This document shows positions 26,932 through 36,713 of a stretch of DNA of 64,000 bases, in pieces. The position numbers and the translations under genes are program-made. How positions within the stretch are numbered: the first letter of the stretch is position 1; every line of letters begins with the position of its first letter. This stretch comes from Paenibacillus bovis (GTDB taxonomy: Bacteria > Bacillota > Bacilli > Paenibacillales > Paenibacillaceae): contig NZ_CP013023.1 in NCBI RefSeq assembly GCF_001421015.2, forward strand, positions 1 through 64,000, read 5' to 3'. Under the pieces are notes generated by a model, which saw only the letters and a program-made list of their open reading frames with translations, made no database searches and was not told the DNA's origin.

Positions 26932-27798
26932 TTAGTTCTGGGCAGCGGTACGCAGCTGACTGTGCTGACGTACTTCCTGCACCTGCTGCTCGGCAGCAAC
27001 GGCGGCTTTTACATTGCCTGCCAGCGCATATGGCAGACAGAGCGGCACACCGCTACGCGGATCGACGACAATATCGGCTTCAATGCCGAATACATCGCGC
27101 AGCACATCGCAGTTCATGACCTCTACCGGCGTACCTTCGGCGATCGCTTTGCCTTTTTTGATCGCAATCATGTGATGGGCATACCGGGAAGCATGATTCA
27201 AGTCATGCACGACCATGATAATACTGCGACCGGATGTAGCATTGAGCTTCTCCAGCAGCTGCAGCACTTCCAGCTGATGCGCCATATCCAGATAGGTCGT
27301 TGGCTCATCGAGGAACAGAATCTCTGTATCCTGTGCCAGTGACATGGCAATCCATGCACGCTGGCGCTGACCACCGGAGAGCTGGTCTATCGGACGATCA
27401 TGGAAATCCATCATCCCTGTAGCTTCTATCGCCCAAGCGATCTTTTCCTTGTCTTCGGCTTTCATGGAGCCAAAGCCCTTTTGGTACGGGAAGCGTCCGT
27501 AGGAGACGAGTTCCGTCACTGTCAGTCCTTCGGGAGCCGTTGGTGTCTGAGGCAGGATAGCGAGCTGCTTGGCGACTTCACGGGTAGACTGCTTGTGGAT
27601 TGATTTGCCGTCGAGCAGCACGGCACCGGCTTTGGGCTGCATAATACGCGCCATCGTCTTCAGAATCGTAGATTTGCCCGATCCATTCGCACCAACCAGT
27701 GCAGTAATCCGGCCCTGCGGAATCTGGATATTCAGATCCTCAACAATCAGACGGTCCTCATAGGCAATATCCAGCTTCGACGTCATCAAACGCACCAT
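26932..27798 (-). CDS. Iron-siderophore ABC transporter ATP-binding protein
   Basis: The protein has 288 aa. Walker A is GANGSGKST (about 36-44), the Q-loop sits in AILPQTP, the signature is LSGGQRQRAWIAMSLAQ and Walker B is ILFLDEPTTYLD, with switch His in VVHDLNHA. The overall pattern is FecE/FhuC/YusV-like, energising uptake of ferric siderophores, haem or cobalamin. It has a slightly long C-terminal tail (VKAAVAAEQQVQ and beyond). It is the last gene of a minus-strand operon with two FecCD permeases, separated from them by 221 bases with no gene. The Fur box at 30209 indicates iron. Confidence 0.88.
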   Translation of the reverse strand: MVRLMTSKLDIAYEDRLIVEDLNIQIPQGRITALVGANGSGKSTILKTMARIMQPKAGAVLLDGKSIHKQSTREVAKQLAILPQTPTAPEGLTVTELVSYGRFPYQKGFGSMKAEDKEKIAWAIEATGMMDFHDRPIDQLSGGQRQRAWIAMSLAQDTEILFLDEPTTYLDMAHQLEVLQLLEKLNATSGRSIIMVVHDLNHASRYAHHMIAIKKGKAIAEGTPVEVMNCDVLRDVFGIEADIVVDPRSGVPLCLPYALAGNVKAAVAAEQQVQEVRQHSQLRTAAQN

Positions 27799-28019
27799 AG
27801 TTCATCCATCCCTTTCAGTCAGCAGCAGATTCGTATTCTGCGCTGCTTTATATAGTAGTGGCCAATCCCGGCAATAGTCTTGTTGCTCTTGTTACTGAAA
27901 ATGTCTCTGTCTGGCAGAGATCATTTACGCACTGCATCATCATTTATGATAATCGGCAAATGGATATCGATTAGATCTTTATATTTCAAAAAGATACAGG
28001 CTTCGTCCGAACGATTCTC

Positions 28020-29045
28020 CTAGGTTCTTGAACGAGCCAGCAGATACAGGAAGTACGGGCCGCCGATAATAGCAACCATGACTCCAGCCGGAATCTCCGC
28101 ATTTTCCATTAATGTCCGGCCAACCATATCGGCAATCAGCAGCAGCACGGCGCCGATCAATGCCGATACGGGTATAACATGCTCATACCTCGGACCGACC
28201 AGGCGGCGGGCGATATGCGGTCCCAGCAGTCCGATAAATCCTATTCCGCCGCTCACTGCCACACAAGAAGCACTCAGTGCTACGGCGATAATCAGCAGCA
28301 GCAGACGCTGCTTGTTCAGATACGAGCCAAGCCCTGTTGCTGTATCGTCGCCGAGTGAGAATACGTTCAGCTGTCTTGCTTTCCAGAGGGCAGCTGGCAA
28401 CAGGATCACGATCCATGGCAGCAGGGCGAGCACGAATTTCCAGCTACTGCCCCAGATGCTACCCGCCTGCCAGGTGGCGATAAAGTTGAATTCATTCGGA
28501 TCAAGCTGCAGAGTCAGCACAATCATCAGCGCATTGATCCCTGCAGCCAGTGCGATCCCGGACAGGACGAGTCGTGAAGACGAGATGCCTTTGTCCTTTT
28601 TGTAGGCCATCAGGTAAATAATTGCCGCTGCCGCAAAGCCGCCGACCAGCGCCAGAAACGGCATGAACATCGGCGAAGCGGATTCGCGCATCGGATTCGT
28701 GACGACGAACAGCACAACCGCAAGACCAGCGCCGGAGTTGATGCCGAGAATCCCCGGATCGGCCAGTGCATTCCGGGATACCCCCTGCAAGATGGCACCA
28801 GCAATCGCCAGTCCCGTACCGACGAGCAGCGCGATGACAATACGCGGCAGCCGGAACTCAAACAAAATCAGTTCGTCCCGCGGCGTACCGCCACCAAACA
28901 GCGTACGCAGCACTTCCAGCGGTGACATTTTGGTAAAGCCTGTATTCATACTGAGCAGCAGTACTATAAAAGCAATCACAATCAGTGCAGCGATCGTAAT
29001 CGTCGTTCGCACCGTACGTTTACGATTAAAAAGAACCGGATTCAA
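28020..29045 (-). CDS. FecCD-family siderophore permease (second subunit)
   Basis: The protein has 341 aa and about 9-10 membrane helices. It contains the FecCD patterns LILFEFRLPRIVIALLVGTGLAIAGAILQG and GRNALADPGILGINSGAG-like near residue 90, and GFIGLLGPHIARRLVG in the cytoplasmic loop that contacts the ATPase. It pairs with the permease encoded just upstream, whose stop overlaps its start by 4 bases, a sign of translational coupling. The two form a heterodimeric channel as in FeuBC or FhuBG. Confidence 0.88.
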   Translation of the reverse strand: MNPVLFNRKRTVRTTITIAALIVIAFIVLLLSMNTGFTKMSPLEVLRTLFGGGTPRDELILFEFRLPRIVIALLVGTGLAIAGAILQGVSRNALADPGILGINSGAGLAVVLFVVTNPMRESASPMFMPFLALVGGFAAAAIIYLMAYKKDKGISSSRLVLSGIALAAGINALMIVLTLQLDPNEFNFIATWQAGSIWGSSWKFVLALLPWIVILLPAALWKARQLNVFSLGDDTATGLGSYLNKQRLLLLIIAVALSASCVAVSGGIGFIGLLGPHIARRLVGPRYEHVIPVSALIGAVLLLIADMVGRTLMENAEIPAGVMVAIIGGPYFLYLLARSRT

Positions 29046-30097
29046 AAGTTATCCCCCACTTTCTTCCGAATGACATAGAAGAAGTAAGGAACCCCGATCA
29101 GGGCAATCAGCGCACTTACCGGCTGTTCGGTCGGCGGATTCAGCAGCCGTCCAAACGTATCGGCAAAAACAAGCAGCAGCGCACCGAGAATAGCAGAGGT
29201 CGGAATAACCCATTTGTAATCGACACCGACCAGCGCACGGGCTGCGTGAGGAATCATCAGACCGATAAATCCAATCGCGCCCACGGTAGATACCGAAGCG
29301 CCTGCCAGTACCATCACGACCAGTACAGCAGCAAGACGTACCAGGCTAGTACGCTGACCGAGTCCGGAGGCGACATCATCGCCCAGACTGAGAATCGTTA
29401 TCGACCGGGAGAGCAGCAGGGCCCCAATCAGAGCACCAGCGATCCATGGCCATAGAATATCGACCTGCGCCCAGGTCACCCCGGCTACGCCTCCTGCATA
29501 CCAGAATGCGAGATCCTGCGAGATCCGGAAATACAGTGCAATCCCTTCGGACAGTGCCACCAGCATCGCGGCTACCGCAGAACCTGCCAGTGCCAGTCGA
29601 ACCGGTGTCAGCCCGCCTTTGGCAATCGAGCCAATTCCATAGACGAGTACTACACTGACAGCAGCCCCGATAAAGGAAAACATGATCAGCTGATTAAAGC
29701 CCATCCCCGGGAAAAAGGCAAAGCACAGCGCCAGCATAAATCCTGCACCCGCATTGACCCCGAGCAGTCCCGGGTCCGCCAGCGGATTGCGGGTCATGCC
29801 CTGCATCAGCGCACCAGCAACTGCAAAAGCAGCGCCGACCAGCGCACCGGCAATCGCCCGCGGAAGACGCAGCTCCCAGATTACCTGATGATCCTGATTG
29901 GCCGGATTAAAAGCGACAAGTGCCTGCCAGACGACGTCCAGCGGAATCTGCCTGCTGCCTTTGGCGACCGAAAATGCCAGTCCTGCCAGCAAAAGCACAA
30001 GCCCGCCAATGATAATCAGCAGCGCTGCATAAGGACGCGACCAGATTTCTTCTTTCGGCGAGGTCTGCCGGCCTTTCACAAACGTACTGCGAGTCAT
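29042..30097 (-). CDS. FecCD-family siderophore permease (first subunit)
   Basis: The protein has 351 aa and about 9-10 membrane helices. Family blocks include VIWELRLPRAIAGALVGAAFAVAGALMQGMTRNPLADPGLLGVNAGAG and GFIGLMIPHAARALVG. It is the first gene of the Fur-boxed importer operon. I chose ATG 30097 with AGAGG at about 8 bases; an in-frame TTG two codons earlier sits too close to it. No substrate-binding lipoprotein is encoded in or beside the operon, so the importer must use one encoded elsewhere. Confidence 0.88.
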   Translation of the reverse strand: MTRSTFVKGRQTSPKEEIWSRPYAALLIIIGGLVLLLAGLAFSVAKGSRQIPLDVVWQALVAFNPANQDHQVIWELRLPRAIAGALVGAAFAVAGALMQGMTRNPLADPGLLGVNAGAGFMLALCFAFFPGMGFNQLIMFSFIGAAVSVVLVYGIGSIAKGGLTPVRLALAGSAVAAMLVALSEGIALYFRISQDLAFWYAGGVAGVTWAQVDILWPWIAGALIGALLLSRSITILSLGDDVASGLGQRTSLVRLAAVLVVMVLAGASVSTVGAIGFIGLMIPHAARALVGVDYKWVIPTSAILGALLLVFADTFGRLLNPPTEQPVSALIALIGVPYFFYVIRKKVGDNF

Positions 30098-30208
30098 AAG
30101 CAAGCCTCTTTCTACATCAGTAATGGATTTTATATTATAAAAAATAGTGGATTGTCTGCTAGATTGTGAAAAAGTGTTGATTCTTCATGATAATTTCATC
30201 TATTTAAA

Positions 30209-30227
30209 GATACTGATAATCATTATC
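30209..30227 (-). promoter_or_regulatory. Fur box of the siderophore importer operon
   Basis: GATACTGATAATCATTATC matches the 19-bp Fur consensus (GATAATGATAATCATTATC) at 18 of 19 positions. It lies 112 bases before the first permease start. Confidence 0.9.
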
Positions 30228-30404
30228 ACTTGTCAACCAGTATCGGGAAAAAGCCATCCAAATTTCTAGGTATTTTGACAATTCGGCGGTGTAGGCCTAT
30301 GAGATTGCGGCTGCGTAACGTTACAGTGTGGTGCGGTTCTGGATAGTGGGAGTTACGGTTTGGTGAGATGAATAGATGGAGTGATTGAATGAGGTCGCTT
30401 TGGG

Positions 30405-30543
30405 CATCATGCGCTGCGGAAAGGAATAAGGGCACGTCCTCGGATGGAGCCCAGGAATCTACGGAGTAGGAGAAAATGTAGATTCCCGGGCTCCACAGTC
30501 GTCCTTTGCCCTTATTTCCTTTCCTTCGCTCCGTAGGGATGCA
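30405..30543. repeat. Long imperfect palindrome (~140 bases) of unknown nature
   Basis: Arms of about 60 bases pair around the loop at 30463-30477. The best-conserved blocks are ATAAGGGC, GGAGCCC and GGAATCTAC with their complements, and outer GCATC/GATGC ends. No T-run follows and no gene is present. It could be a small mobile palindromic element (REP/MITE-like) or a structured RNA. The 660-base gap 30098-30757 otherwise holds the Fur box and the glsA terminator. Confidence 0.6.
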
Positions 30544-30681
30544 TCAATTTGGAATACAGTACTATCAAGCTACGATGCCTCAAATTATGGTTATTGTAGC
30601 GGGTGAAGATATAAATAGAGCGACTAATACTGAATATATACAGAATGAGACAGAATATCATTATAATTTGGCAGCAAATCA

Positions 30682-30736
30682 AATAGAACACTGAGCGAAC
30701 TACCGATTCATCTGGTAGTCCGCTCAGTGTTCTATT
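30682..30736 (-). terminator. Terminator downstream of glutaminase
   Basis: AATAGAACACTGAGCG and CGCTCAGTGTTCTATT pair fully, with an inner ACTACC/GGTAGT stem. It lies ~20 bases past the glutaminase stop. Confidence 0.85.
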
Positions 30737-30757
30737 TATCTTTTATTCGTCATCTAT

Positions 30758-31699
30758 TTAAAATAGGCTCCAGCTGAATTCCTTGGACAGGCGCTCCAGC
30801 AGGTGAACACCGGCGGTGCTGTTGCCTTTGCTGTTCAGCGACGGCCCTACGACGCCGATACCGTATTGTCCGGGTACAAGTGCCAGAATGCCGCCGGACA
30901 CGCCGCTTTTCGCCGGGATGCCTACATCGATAGCGAATTCGCCAGATGCATTGTACATACCGCATGTGACCATGAATGTCTTGGCAATTTGCACATAACG
31001 GCGCGGGATCAGCTTTTCCCCGTTACACGGATCTACCCCGTCAAAGGCAAGTACCAGCGCCATACGTGACAGGTCCGCGCAGTTGACTTCGATTGAGCAG
31101 TGCTTGAAATAAACAGACAGCACATCCTCGACCGGATCTTTGAGCACGCCATTTTGCTTGAGGAAATAGGCCAGCGAGCGGTTCAGGTCGCCTGTCTCCA
31201 GCTCGGAGTGGTAGACATCCATATTGTAATCCAGTCCGTCATTGCCAGCGAGCTTGCGGAAAAATTGCAGGATGCGCTGGGATTTATCCTCGGGGCTGTC
31301 TCCAGCAATCAGCGAAGATACCGTAATCGCTCCGGCATTGATCAGCGGATTGAAAGGGATACCGGGTTCTACCAGCTCCAGTTTGATCATGGAATTAAAA
31401 TCATCGCCAGTCGGCTCTTTGCCAACATTATAAAATACTGCTTCTTCGCCATGATCCATCAGGGCCAGGATCAGGGTGAATACTTTGGAGATACTCTGCA
31501 TGGTAAAAGGAATACCGTAATCTCCGGCTGCAATCGTCTTGCCCTGGGAATCGGCTACGAAAACGCCCAGTGTATCGCGCGCAGCCTTGGCCAGTTCGGG
31601 AATATACGAGGCGACCTCTCCCTGTCCGGTGCGCAGGCGGCTGGTCTCCAGCCATTCCGGCAGCAGGGTCTCCATTTGCTCCATATGCTCTATACTCAT
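30758..31699 (-). CDS. glsA: Glutaminase
   Basis: The protein has 313 aa, the standard length for the serine-dependent glutaminase family. The catalytic SxxK motif is QSISKVF, with Ser at about 69 and Lys at about 72. Other family blocks include NVGKEPTGDDFNSMIKLE, NPLINAGAI, the conserved Tyr/Asn segment VYHSELETGDLNRSLAYFLK and GIPAKSGVSGGILALVPGQYGIGVVGP at the C-terminus. It hydrolyses glutamine to glutamate and ammonia in the cytoplasm and can support acid tolerance or nitrogen supply. The start ATG 31699 follows AGGAGAA. It is monocistronic, with its own terminator. Confidence 0.95.
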   Translation of the reverse strand: MSIEHMEQMETLLPEWLETSRLRTGQGEVASYIPELAKAARDTLGVFVADSQGKTIAAGDYGIPFTMQSISKVFTLILALMDHGEEAVFYNVGKEPTGDDFNSMIKLELVEPGIPFNPLINAGAITVSSLIAGDSPEDKSQRILQFFRKLAGNDGLDYNMDVYHSELETGDLNRSLAYFLKQNGVLKDPVEDVLSVYFKHCSIEVNCADLSRMALVLAFDGVDPCNGEKLIPRRYVQIAKTFMVTCGMYNASGEFAIDVGIPAKSGVSGGILALVPGQYGIGVVGPSLNSKGNSTAGVHLLERLSKEFSWSLF

Positions 31700-31810
31700 T
31701 CGCAGTTCTCCTATCTATTCAGATGATATCTATTGCTAGCTTAGCATTGTCTTTGGCAACTGCATATTCTCTTTTCACTTCATGGGACTCGAAATGAATC
31801 AGTGATCCCG

Positions 31811-31860
31811 AAAGTCTATATTTTTATACAGCAGGAAAGTCTGCATCTTTATACAGCAGA
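31811..31860. repeat. 25-bp tandem duplication
   Basis: Two adjacent 25-bp units begin AAAGTCT and contain TTTATACAGCAG, with 4 differences between them. They lie in the 372-base gap upstream of glsA. The gap also holds the terminator at 31903 and no gene. Confidence 0.75.
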
Positions 31861-31902
31861 TTAGTGGATGATCTCTAACGAACAGCCATTTTCCGGAGGA
31901 TG

Positions 31903-31938
31903 AAAAAATCTCCCGACACCGAAGTGTACAGAGAGACT
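31903..31938 (-). terminator. Terminator of the DUF606 gene pair
   Basis: On the minus strand TCTCTC, then ACAC-TTCG-GTGT, then GGGAGA form a stem followed by six T. Confidence 0.65.
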
Positions 31939-32071
31939 TTTACTAATGTATTCCATATATAATCGGTGATTCGTTTGGTGGGTAGCTGCTTATACTTGAA
32001 AATAAATTCTAACCGCTTGCTGTTGCGGTGATAATTCTTTGTGCATTCTGTTTGTTGCCGGATGAGCAAGG

Positions 32072-32548
32072 TTAGACCGAAGGATTAGCGGAATCTTCCA
32101 CCACCGTTTTGCGTCTACCGCCAAATTTGAATACCAGAATCCCCGCTACGACAACGAGTACGCCGATAATTTTGCCAGGAGTCAGCGGAATCTGCTCCAG
32201 TCCCAGCCAGCCGGCCGAATCGAACAGCAGCGCCGTTGCCAGCTGGGCAATCAGCACGATCGATGTGGAAAAGGTCGGACCAAGCAGCCGGATACCCTGT
32301 ACCAGACAGAAGACGACACCTACACCAATCGCACCGCTGACCCAGTACCACAGCTGCATATGCTGCAGTGAAAAAGTCCCTTTACCTTCAAAAATCAGAC
32401 TCGCTATCAGAGATGCGATAAATCCCATTCCCAGCACCAGCGTAGTGGTTGCCCAGGAACCTGCACGGGCATTTACCTGATTATTAAAAACGGTCTGCAA
32501 ACTGACCAGAGAGCCGGCTACAACTGCCAGCAAAATACCTAAAAGCAT
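32072..32548 (-). CDS. DMT-family transporter, DUF606/YdcZ type (subunit A)
   Basis: The protein has 158 aa and five membrane helices, half the size of a full DMT transporter. Typical YdcZ/DUF606 features are an N-terminal AGSLVSLQTVFNNQVNARAG segment, a central LWYWVSGAIGVGVVFCLVQGIRLLGPTF pair, and a last helix VLVVVAGILVFKF. A charged C-terminal tail (RRKTVVEDS) follows. It is paired with the gene at 32632, and such paired half-transporters probably work as heterodimers. Substrate is unknown. ATG 32548 follows AAGGAG. Confidence 0.8.
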   Translation of the reverse strand: MLLGILLAVVAGSLVSLQTVFNNQVNARAGSWATTTLVLGMGFIASLIASLIFEGKGTFSLQHMQLWYWVSGAIGVGVVFCLVQGIRLLGPTFSTSIVLIAQLATALLFDSAGWLGLEQIPLTPGKIIGVLVVVAGILVFKFGGRRKTVVEDSANPSV

Positions 32549-32631
32549 GAGTATGCACTCCTTATTTGTTCATTATGATTTGTTTATTTGCCGTGAAGGA
32601 AGCCGGTGATGATTGCTTCGACTCCCCTGCC

Positions 32632-33057
32632 TTACAGCTTGAGAATGATTACGCCGCCGATCATCATCACGATACCGATAAATTGGGGCATGGTCATCTT
32701 TTGCTTGACGACACCAAACCAGCCTCGCAGGTCAATCAGAAAGGTTACACACAGCTGGGCAATCAGCAGCGCCGATACGGTCAGCGTCACTCCTACATAC
32801 TGAATCGCCATCACTTCGCTATAAATAATAACGGAAGCCAGCGCACCACCAAACCAGTACAGCGGTTTGACCTGCTTGAATCCCTGCCAGCTGCCATCCC
32901 GGACGACCAGCAGCACCAGTGCCGCCAGTATAAATCCGGTCAGCTGAGTAATCGTCGCTGCCTGCCAGGTTCCAATATCCTGGCTAATGCGGTTGTTCGC
33001 TACTCCCTGCAAGGTAATACATGCACCGCCCAACAGGGCGAATATAATTCCTTTCAT
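32632..33057 (-). CDS. DMT-family transporter, DUF606/YdcZ type (subunit B)
   Basis: The protein has 141 aa and five membrane helices. The N-terminus AGGACITLQGVANNRISQDIGTWQAATITQLTGF-like block and RGWFGVVKQKMTMPQFIGIVMMIGGVIILKL end are homologous to the downstream gene. It lies 83 bases upstream of it on the same strand, so the two form an operon of half-size transporters. ATG 33057 follows AGGAGG. Substrate is unknown. Confidence 0.8.
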   Translation of the reverse strand: MKGIIFALLGGACITLQGVANNRISQDIGTWQAATITQLTGFILAALVLLVVRDGSWQGFKQVKPLYWFGGALASVIIYSEVMAIQYVGVTLTVSALLIAQLCVTFLIDLRGWFGVVKQKMTMPQFIGIVMMIGGVIILKL

Positions 33058-33310
33058 GCCGTTATGATTCCTCCTGTATCTCTGTATAATGAACGCACCA
33101 AGATCGTTCGGGTTACGTTATAACAAATGGGGATGATAAGATTCCAGCCCTGTCTATTATAAGAACAGCATGTTACAGAATGAAAAGGACATATGTCCCA
33201 AGCACACTTTTGCTTGTTTACAGAACGATTGAACCAGCAATACATCGTCCCTTATAAATCAGGCTGGAAATTGTCTATTTCTATGCGTTCACTTCTTATC
33301 CCGACAGCTA

Positions 33311-33345
33311 AAACAGCCCCTTATATCGACAAGGGGCTGCCTTTT
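33311..33345. terminator. Terminator downstream of the DEAD-box helicase gene
   Basis: CAGCCCCTT and AAGGGGCTG form a 9-bp stem with an 8-base loop. Short T tracts follow on both strands. It lies in the 350-base gap 33058-33407, which otherwise shows only the DUF606 operon promoter region. Confidence 0.65.
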
Positions 33346-33407
33346 AGTTATTCAAATCAGCGTATGTCTATCATCTATTGGTGATCGGACATACGACCCA
33401 TTCATCA

Positions 33408-35066
33408 TTAACGTCTGCCACCACGGCGTCCACTATCGGATTTACGGCTGGATTGGCTGGAACGATTGCCACCCTGACGAGAGGACGAGCCGCTTCCTTG
33501 GCGGGAAGATGCGCTGCTGCCGCCTTTACCTGCAGATTTGCCGTATTCGCGAGTACGACCGGCTGTGCTGCTATTTCCGCCAGAGCCTTTTGCTGCTTTG
33601 GAAGAATCACGGCGGAAAGCACCTGCTTCATCCGTACGACGCGCCATGGCATCGCTCATGCCGACAGTTTTGGCCGGACGGGATGCATTTTCACTGCGCT
33701 TGTTCTTGCCACCCGAGCGCGCGCTATTGCCTGCCGTACTGCCAGCGCTGGATGCTGGACGATCGGAAGAACGTACACCGCTGCCGCGTCTGCCGCCGGA
33801 ACGACCGGATGGCTCGTCACGATAGCTGCCGCGTGCTTCACGGCGTCCATTCTCGCTGCGTTTGTTTTTGCCGGTACGGCCGCCTGTACGCTCGGCTTTT
33901 GGACGAACATTGGACAGCAGTTCGCCGGAATCCTCGGATTGTGCAGATGTTTTGGAAATTTCGCGTGGCAGCTTTTGAGCGGTCTGACGCTCGATTTGCT
34001 CCAGTTCCTGACGATCATGCGGCGTTACGAAAGTAATCGCACGGCCTTTTTCTCCGGCACGACCGGTACGGCCGATACGGTGAATATAATATTCCACATC
34101 CTGCGGAATGTCGTAGTTAAATACATGGGTAATACCTTCAACGTCGATACCGCGTGCAGCGACATCGGTAGCAACGAGCAGCTGCAGCTTGGCATCACGG
34201 AAAGCTTTCATTACCTGCTCCCGCTTGTTCTGGGACAGATCCCCGTGCAGTTCATCCGACGCGTAGCCCATTTCCTGCAGTTCTGCATTCAATGCAGCGG
34301 CACGGCGCTTGGTCCGGCAGAAAATAACGGCCAGATACGGACGTTCCCGCTCAATATATTCACGCAGTGCAGCCAGTTTGCCGCGTGGTGTACATTCCAC
34401 CACCAGCTGACGGATCAGCTTGAGCGGTACCGTTTCTTCAGTACCCACACGGAAATCACGCGGTTTGCGCATATACTGGGCGGACAGACGACGGATACCA
34501 TCCGGCATAGTTGCAGAGAACAGCATCGTCTGACGGGATGGAGAAGTCGCCATAATGATCTGCTCCACTTCTTTGAGGAAACCCATATGCAACATCTGAT
34601 CGGCTTCATCCAGTACGAGGGTACGGATCTTGGTCATATCCAGCGTACCACGGCCCATATGGTCGAGCAGTCGTCCCGGTGTACCTACGACCAGATGACA
34701 GCCACCTTCCAGCTTGCGCAGCTGACGCTCTACATCCTGACCGCCATAGGCAGCGAGAATACGCACGCCTTCGTAAGCATCGGCCAACTTGCGCGCTTCT
34801 GTCGCAATCTGCAGCGCCAGCTCGCGTGTAGGTGCAACAACAAGCGCCTGTGGTGCGCCCGTTACATTCAGGTTTAACTTTTCAAAAATAGGCAGCAAAA
34901 AGGCCAGCGTCTTACCGGTACCTGTCTTCGCCTGTACAATTGCATCTTCTCCGTTCATCAGTGCAGGAATAGAAGCTTCCTGAACTTCGGTCGGCTGGGT
35001 GATTCCGTTAACGGCCAGCAGTTCAATCGCTGCTGACGAAATGCCGAATGAGTTAAAATTTTTCAA
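33408..35066 (-). CDS. DEAD-box ATP-dependent RNA helicase (CshA/CsdA-like)
   Basis: The protein has about 552 aa. The core contains all helicase motifs: Q motif (GITQPTEVQEASIP), Walker A AKTGTGKT (~49-56), APTREL, GG, TPGRL, DEAD (~156-159), SAT (~187-189), then RGIDV and HRIGRTGRAGEKG. The ~170-residue tail is disordered, rich in Gly, Ser, Arg and Lys, with RGG-like and KNKRSEN repeats that bind RNA. Such enzymes unwind rRNA and mRNA in ribosome assembly, cold adaptation and the degradosome. AGGTGA precedes the TTG at 35066; the in-frame GTG at 35075 overlaps that site. The GC-rich tail opens long antisense frames that are not genes. Confidence 0.9.
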   Translation of the reverse strand: MKNFNSFGISSAAIELLAVNGITQPTEVQEASIPALMNGEDAIVQAKTGTGKTLAFLLPIFEKLNLNVTGAPQALVVAPTRELALQIATEARKLADAYEGVRILAAYGGQDVERQLRKLEGGCHLVVGTPGRLLDHMGRGTLDMTKIRTLVLDEADQMLHMGFLKEVEQIIMATSPSRQTMLFSATMPDGIRRLSAQYMRKPRDFRVGTEETVPLKLIRQLVVECTPRGKLAALREYIERERPYLAVIFCRTKRRAAALNAELQEMGYASDELHGDLSQNKREQVMKAFRDAKLQLLVATDVAARGIDVEGITHVFNYDIPQDVEYYIHRIGRTGRAGEKGRAITFVTPHDRQELEQIERQTAQKLPREISKTSAQSEDSGELLSNVRPKAERTGGRTGKNKRSENGRREARGSYRDEPSGRSGGRRGSGVRSSDRPASSAGSTAGNSARSGGKNKRSENASRPAKTVGMSDAMARRTDEAGAFRRDSSKAAKGSGGNSSTAGRTREYGKSAGKGGSSASSRQGSGSSSRQGGNRSSQSSRKSDSGRRGGRR

Positions 35067-35264
35067 TGATTTCACCTGTCTTATTCATAATATTATTCTT
35101 GCAGCACTCGTAAAAAGAAGCACCGGCGTGATACCGATGCTTCTGTATCTGTACGTCACAGACACCTTTATGATCATCCGCAGCCTCACACCGGCTGCAG
35201 TCTGAGATTCCCGACCATTCTAACGACAGCTATAGCGTCAATATAACGTTTATTTCCCGCCGCG

Positions 35265-36713
35265 TCAATGCCCGGAAGCGGCGGAACTACGGAGTTTTTC
35301 GTACAATTGGCGGCTTTCTTCATTCAGACCGCGAATATGCACCTGCTTGCCCAGCTGCTCGTATTTTTCCTTGAGCTTGCCGATCCCGATGACAGCCGAG
35401 TGATCCCAGATATGGGACCCGGCAAAATCAATCGTAATCTGCTCCGGATCTTTTGTTGGTACGAAGTGATCCACGAATTGGCTCATCGTACCGAAGAACA
35501 TTTGGCCGCGTACCTGGTAGACCCGATGTGCAGACGTGGAATCCTGAGCTTCGGTAATATGCAGTTGTGACATTCTCCAGCCAAACCGCAGCGCACTCAT
35601 TACCACACCGACACCTACACCGATGGACAGATTGTCGGTCAATACCACAATAACTACGACCGTAACCATAATAACGGCCTCCGCGAGCGGAATCTTGTGG
35701 ATCGTCAGCAGAGAATTCCAGCTGAACGTACCGATTGAGACCATGATCATAACGCCAACTAGCGCCGCCATCGGCACCTCGCGTACGATTGTACCCAGTA
35801 CAACGAGCAATACAAGTAAAAAGGCACCGGCGATAAACGTCGACAATCTGCCGCGTCCACCGGATTTGACGTTAATAACCGATTGACCGATCATGGCACA
35901 GCCCGCCATTCCGCCAAAAAATCCGCTTACGATATTCGCCAGTCCCTGACCCTGCGCTTCGCGGTTCTTGTCGCTGCGCGTCTCGGTCATCTCATCGACA
36001 ATCGTTGCTGTCAGCAGCGATTCCAGCAGACCAACAAAAGCAATCGAGATCGAATACGGCAGCACCGTAATAAACAGATCCCAGCCCAGCGGTACAACCG
36101 GCAGATGGAAAAATGGAAGCTGATTGCTCAGTTCACCCATATCGCCTACTGTACGAACATCCAGATGCAGGAAGTAGGTTAGCAGAGAAACGATAATAAT
36201 CGCTACCAGCGGTGCCGGTACTGCCTTGGTGAACAGCGGCAGGATATAGATAATGGCCAGTGTTAGGGCGACCAGTGCATACATCAGCCAGTTGGCGCCG
36301 ACAAACTGTGGTAGCTGCGCCGAGAAGATCACAATTGCCAGCGCATTAACGAACCCCGTCATGACCGACTGCGGAATAAAGGTAATAAATCGCCCGATCC
36401 TAAGCCAGCCGAGTATGATCTGGAAAATCCCTGCCAGAATCGTGGCAGCAAATAAGTACTCCACGCCGTGCTTGGCAACTAGCGTACCGACCAGCACAGC
36501 AATCGCTCCGGTAGCCGCCGAGATCATACCCGGCCGACCACCTGCAAACGAAATAACAACAGCGATACAAATAGAAGCGTACAGGCCGACCATCGGATCG
36601 ACTCCTGCAATAATCGAGAAGCCTATTGCTTCCGGTATAAGGGCCAGGGCTACAGTAATTCCCGCCAGTACATCAGGACGGATATTACCGAACCATTGCT
36701 GCTTGTAATTCAT
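35265..36713 (-). CDS. SulP-family inorganic anion transporter with STAS domain
   Basis: The protein has 482 aa. About 12 membrane helices begin with [33 protein letters not shown], the SulP signature (~15-47). After the membrane part comes a C-terminal STAS domain (~385-475) with [23 protein letters not shown], where Ser/Thr phosphorylation regulates related proteins. It carries sulfate or bicarbonate by proton or sodium symport, and the substrate is not shown by sequence. ATG 36713 follows AGAGGAT. Confidence 0.87.
   Translation of the reverse strand: MNYKQQWFGNIRPDVLAGITVALALIPEAIGFSIIAGVDPMVGLYASICIAVVISFAGGRPGMISAATGAIAVLVGTLVAKHGVEYLFAATILAGIFQIILGWLRIGRFITFIPQSVMTGFVNALAIVIFSAQLPQFVGANWLMYALVALTLAIIYILPLFTKAVPAPLVAIIIVSLLTYFLHLDVRTVGDMGELSNQLPFFHLPVVPLGWDLFITVLPYSISIAFVGLLESLLTATIVDEMTETRSDKNREAQGQGLANIVSGFFGGMAGCAMIGQSVINVKSGGRGRLSTFIAGAFLLVLLVVLGTIVREVPMAALVGVMIMVSIGTFSWNSLLTIHKIPLAEAVIMVTVVVIVVLTDNLSIGVGVGVVMSALRFGWRMSQLHITEAQDSTSAHRVYQVRGQMFFGTMSQFVDHFVPTKDPEQITIDFAGSHIWDHSAVIGIGKLKEKYEQLGKQVHIRGLNEESRQLYEKLRSSAASGH

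Noticed and set aside
33378..34877. 499-codon open frame antisense to the DEAD-box helicase
   Set aside because: The helicase frame has all family motifs; the antisense frame is a by-product of its repetitive GC-rich tail.
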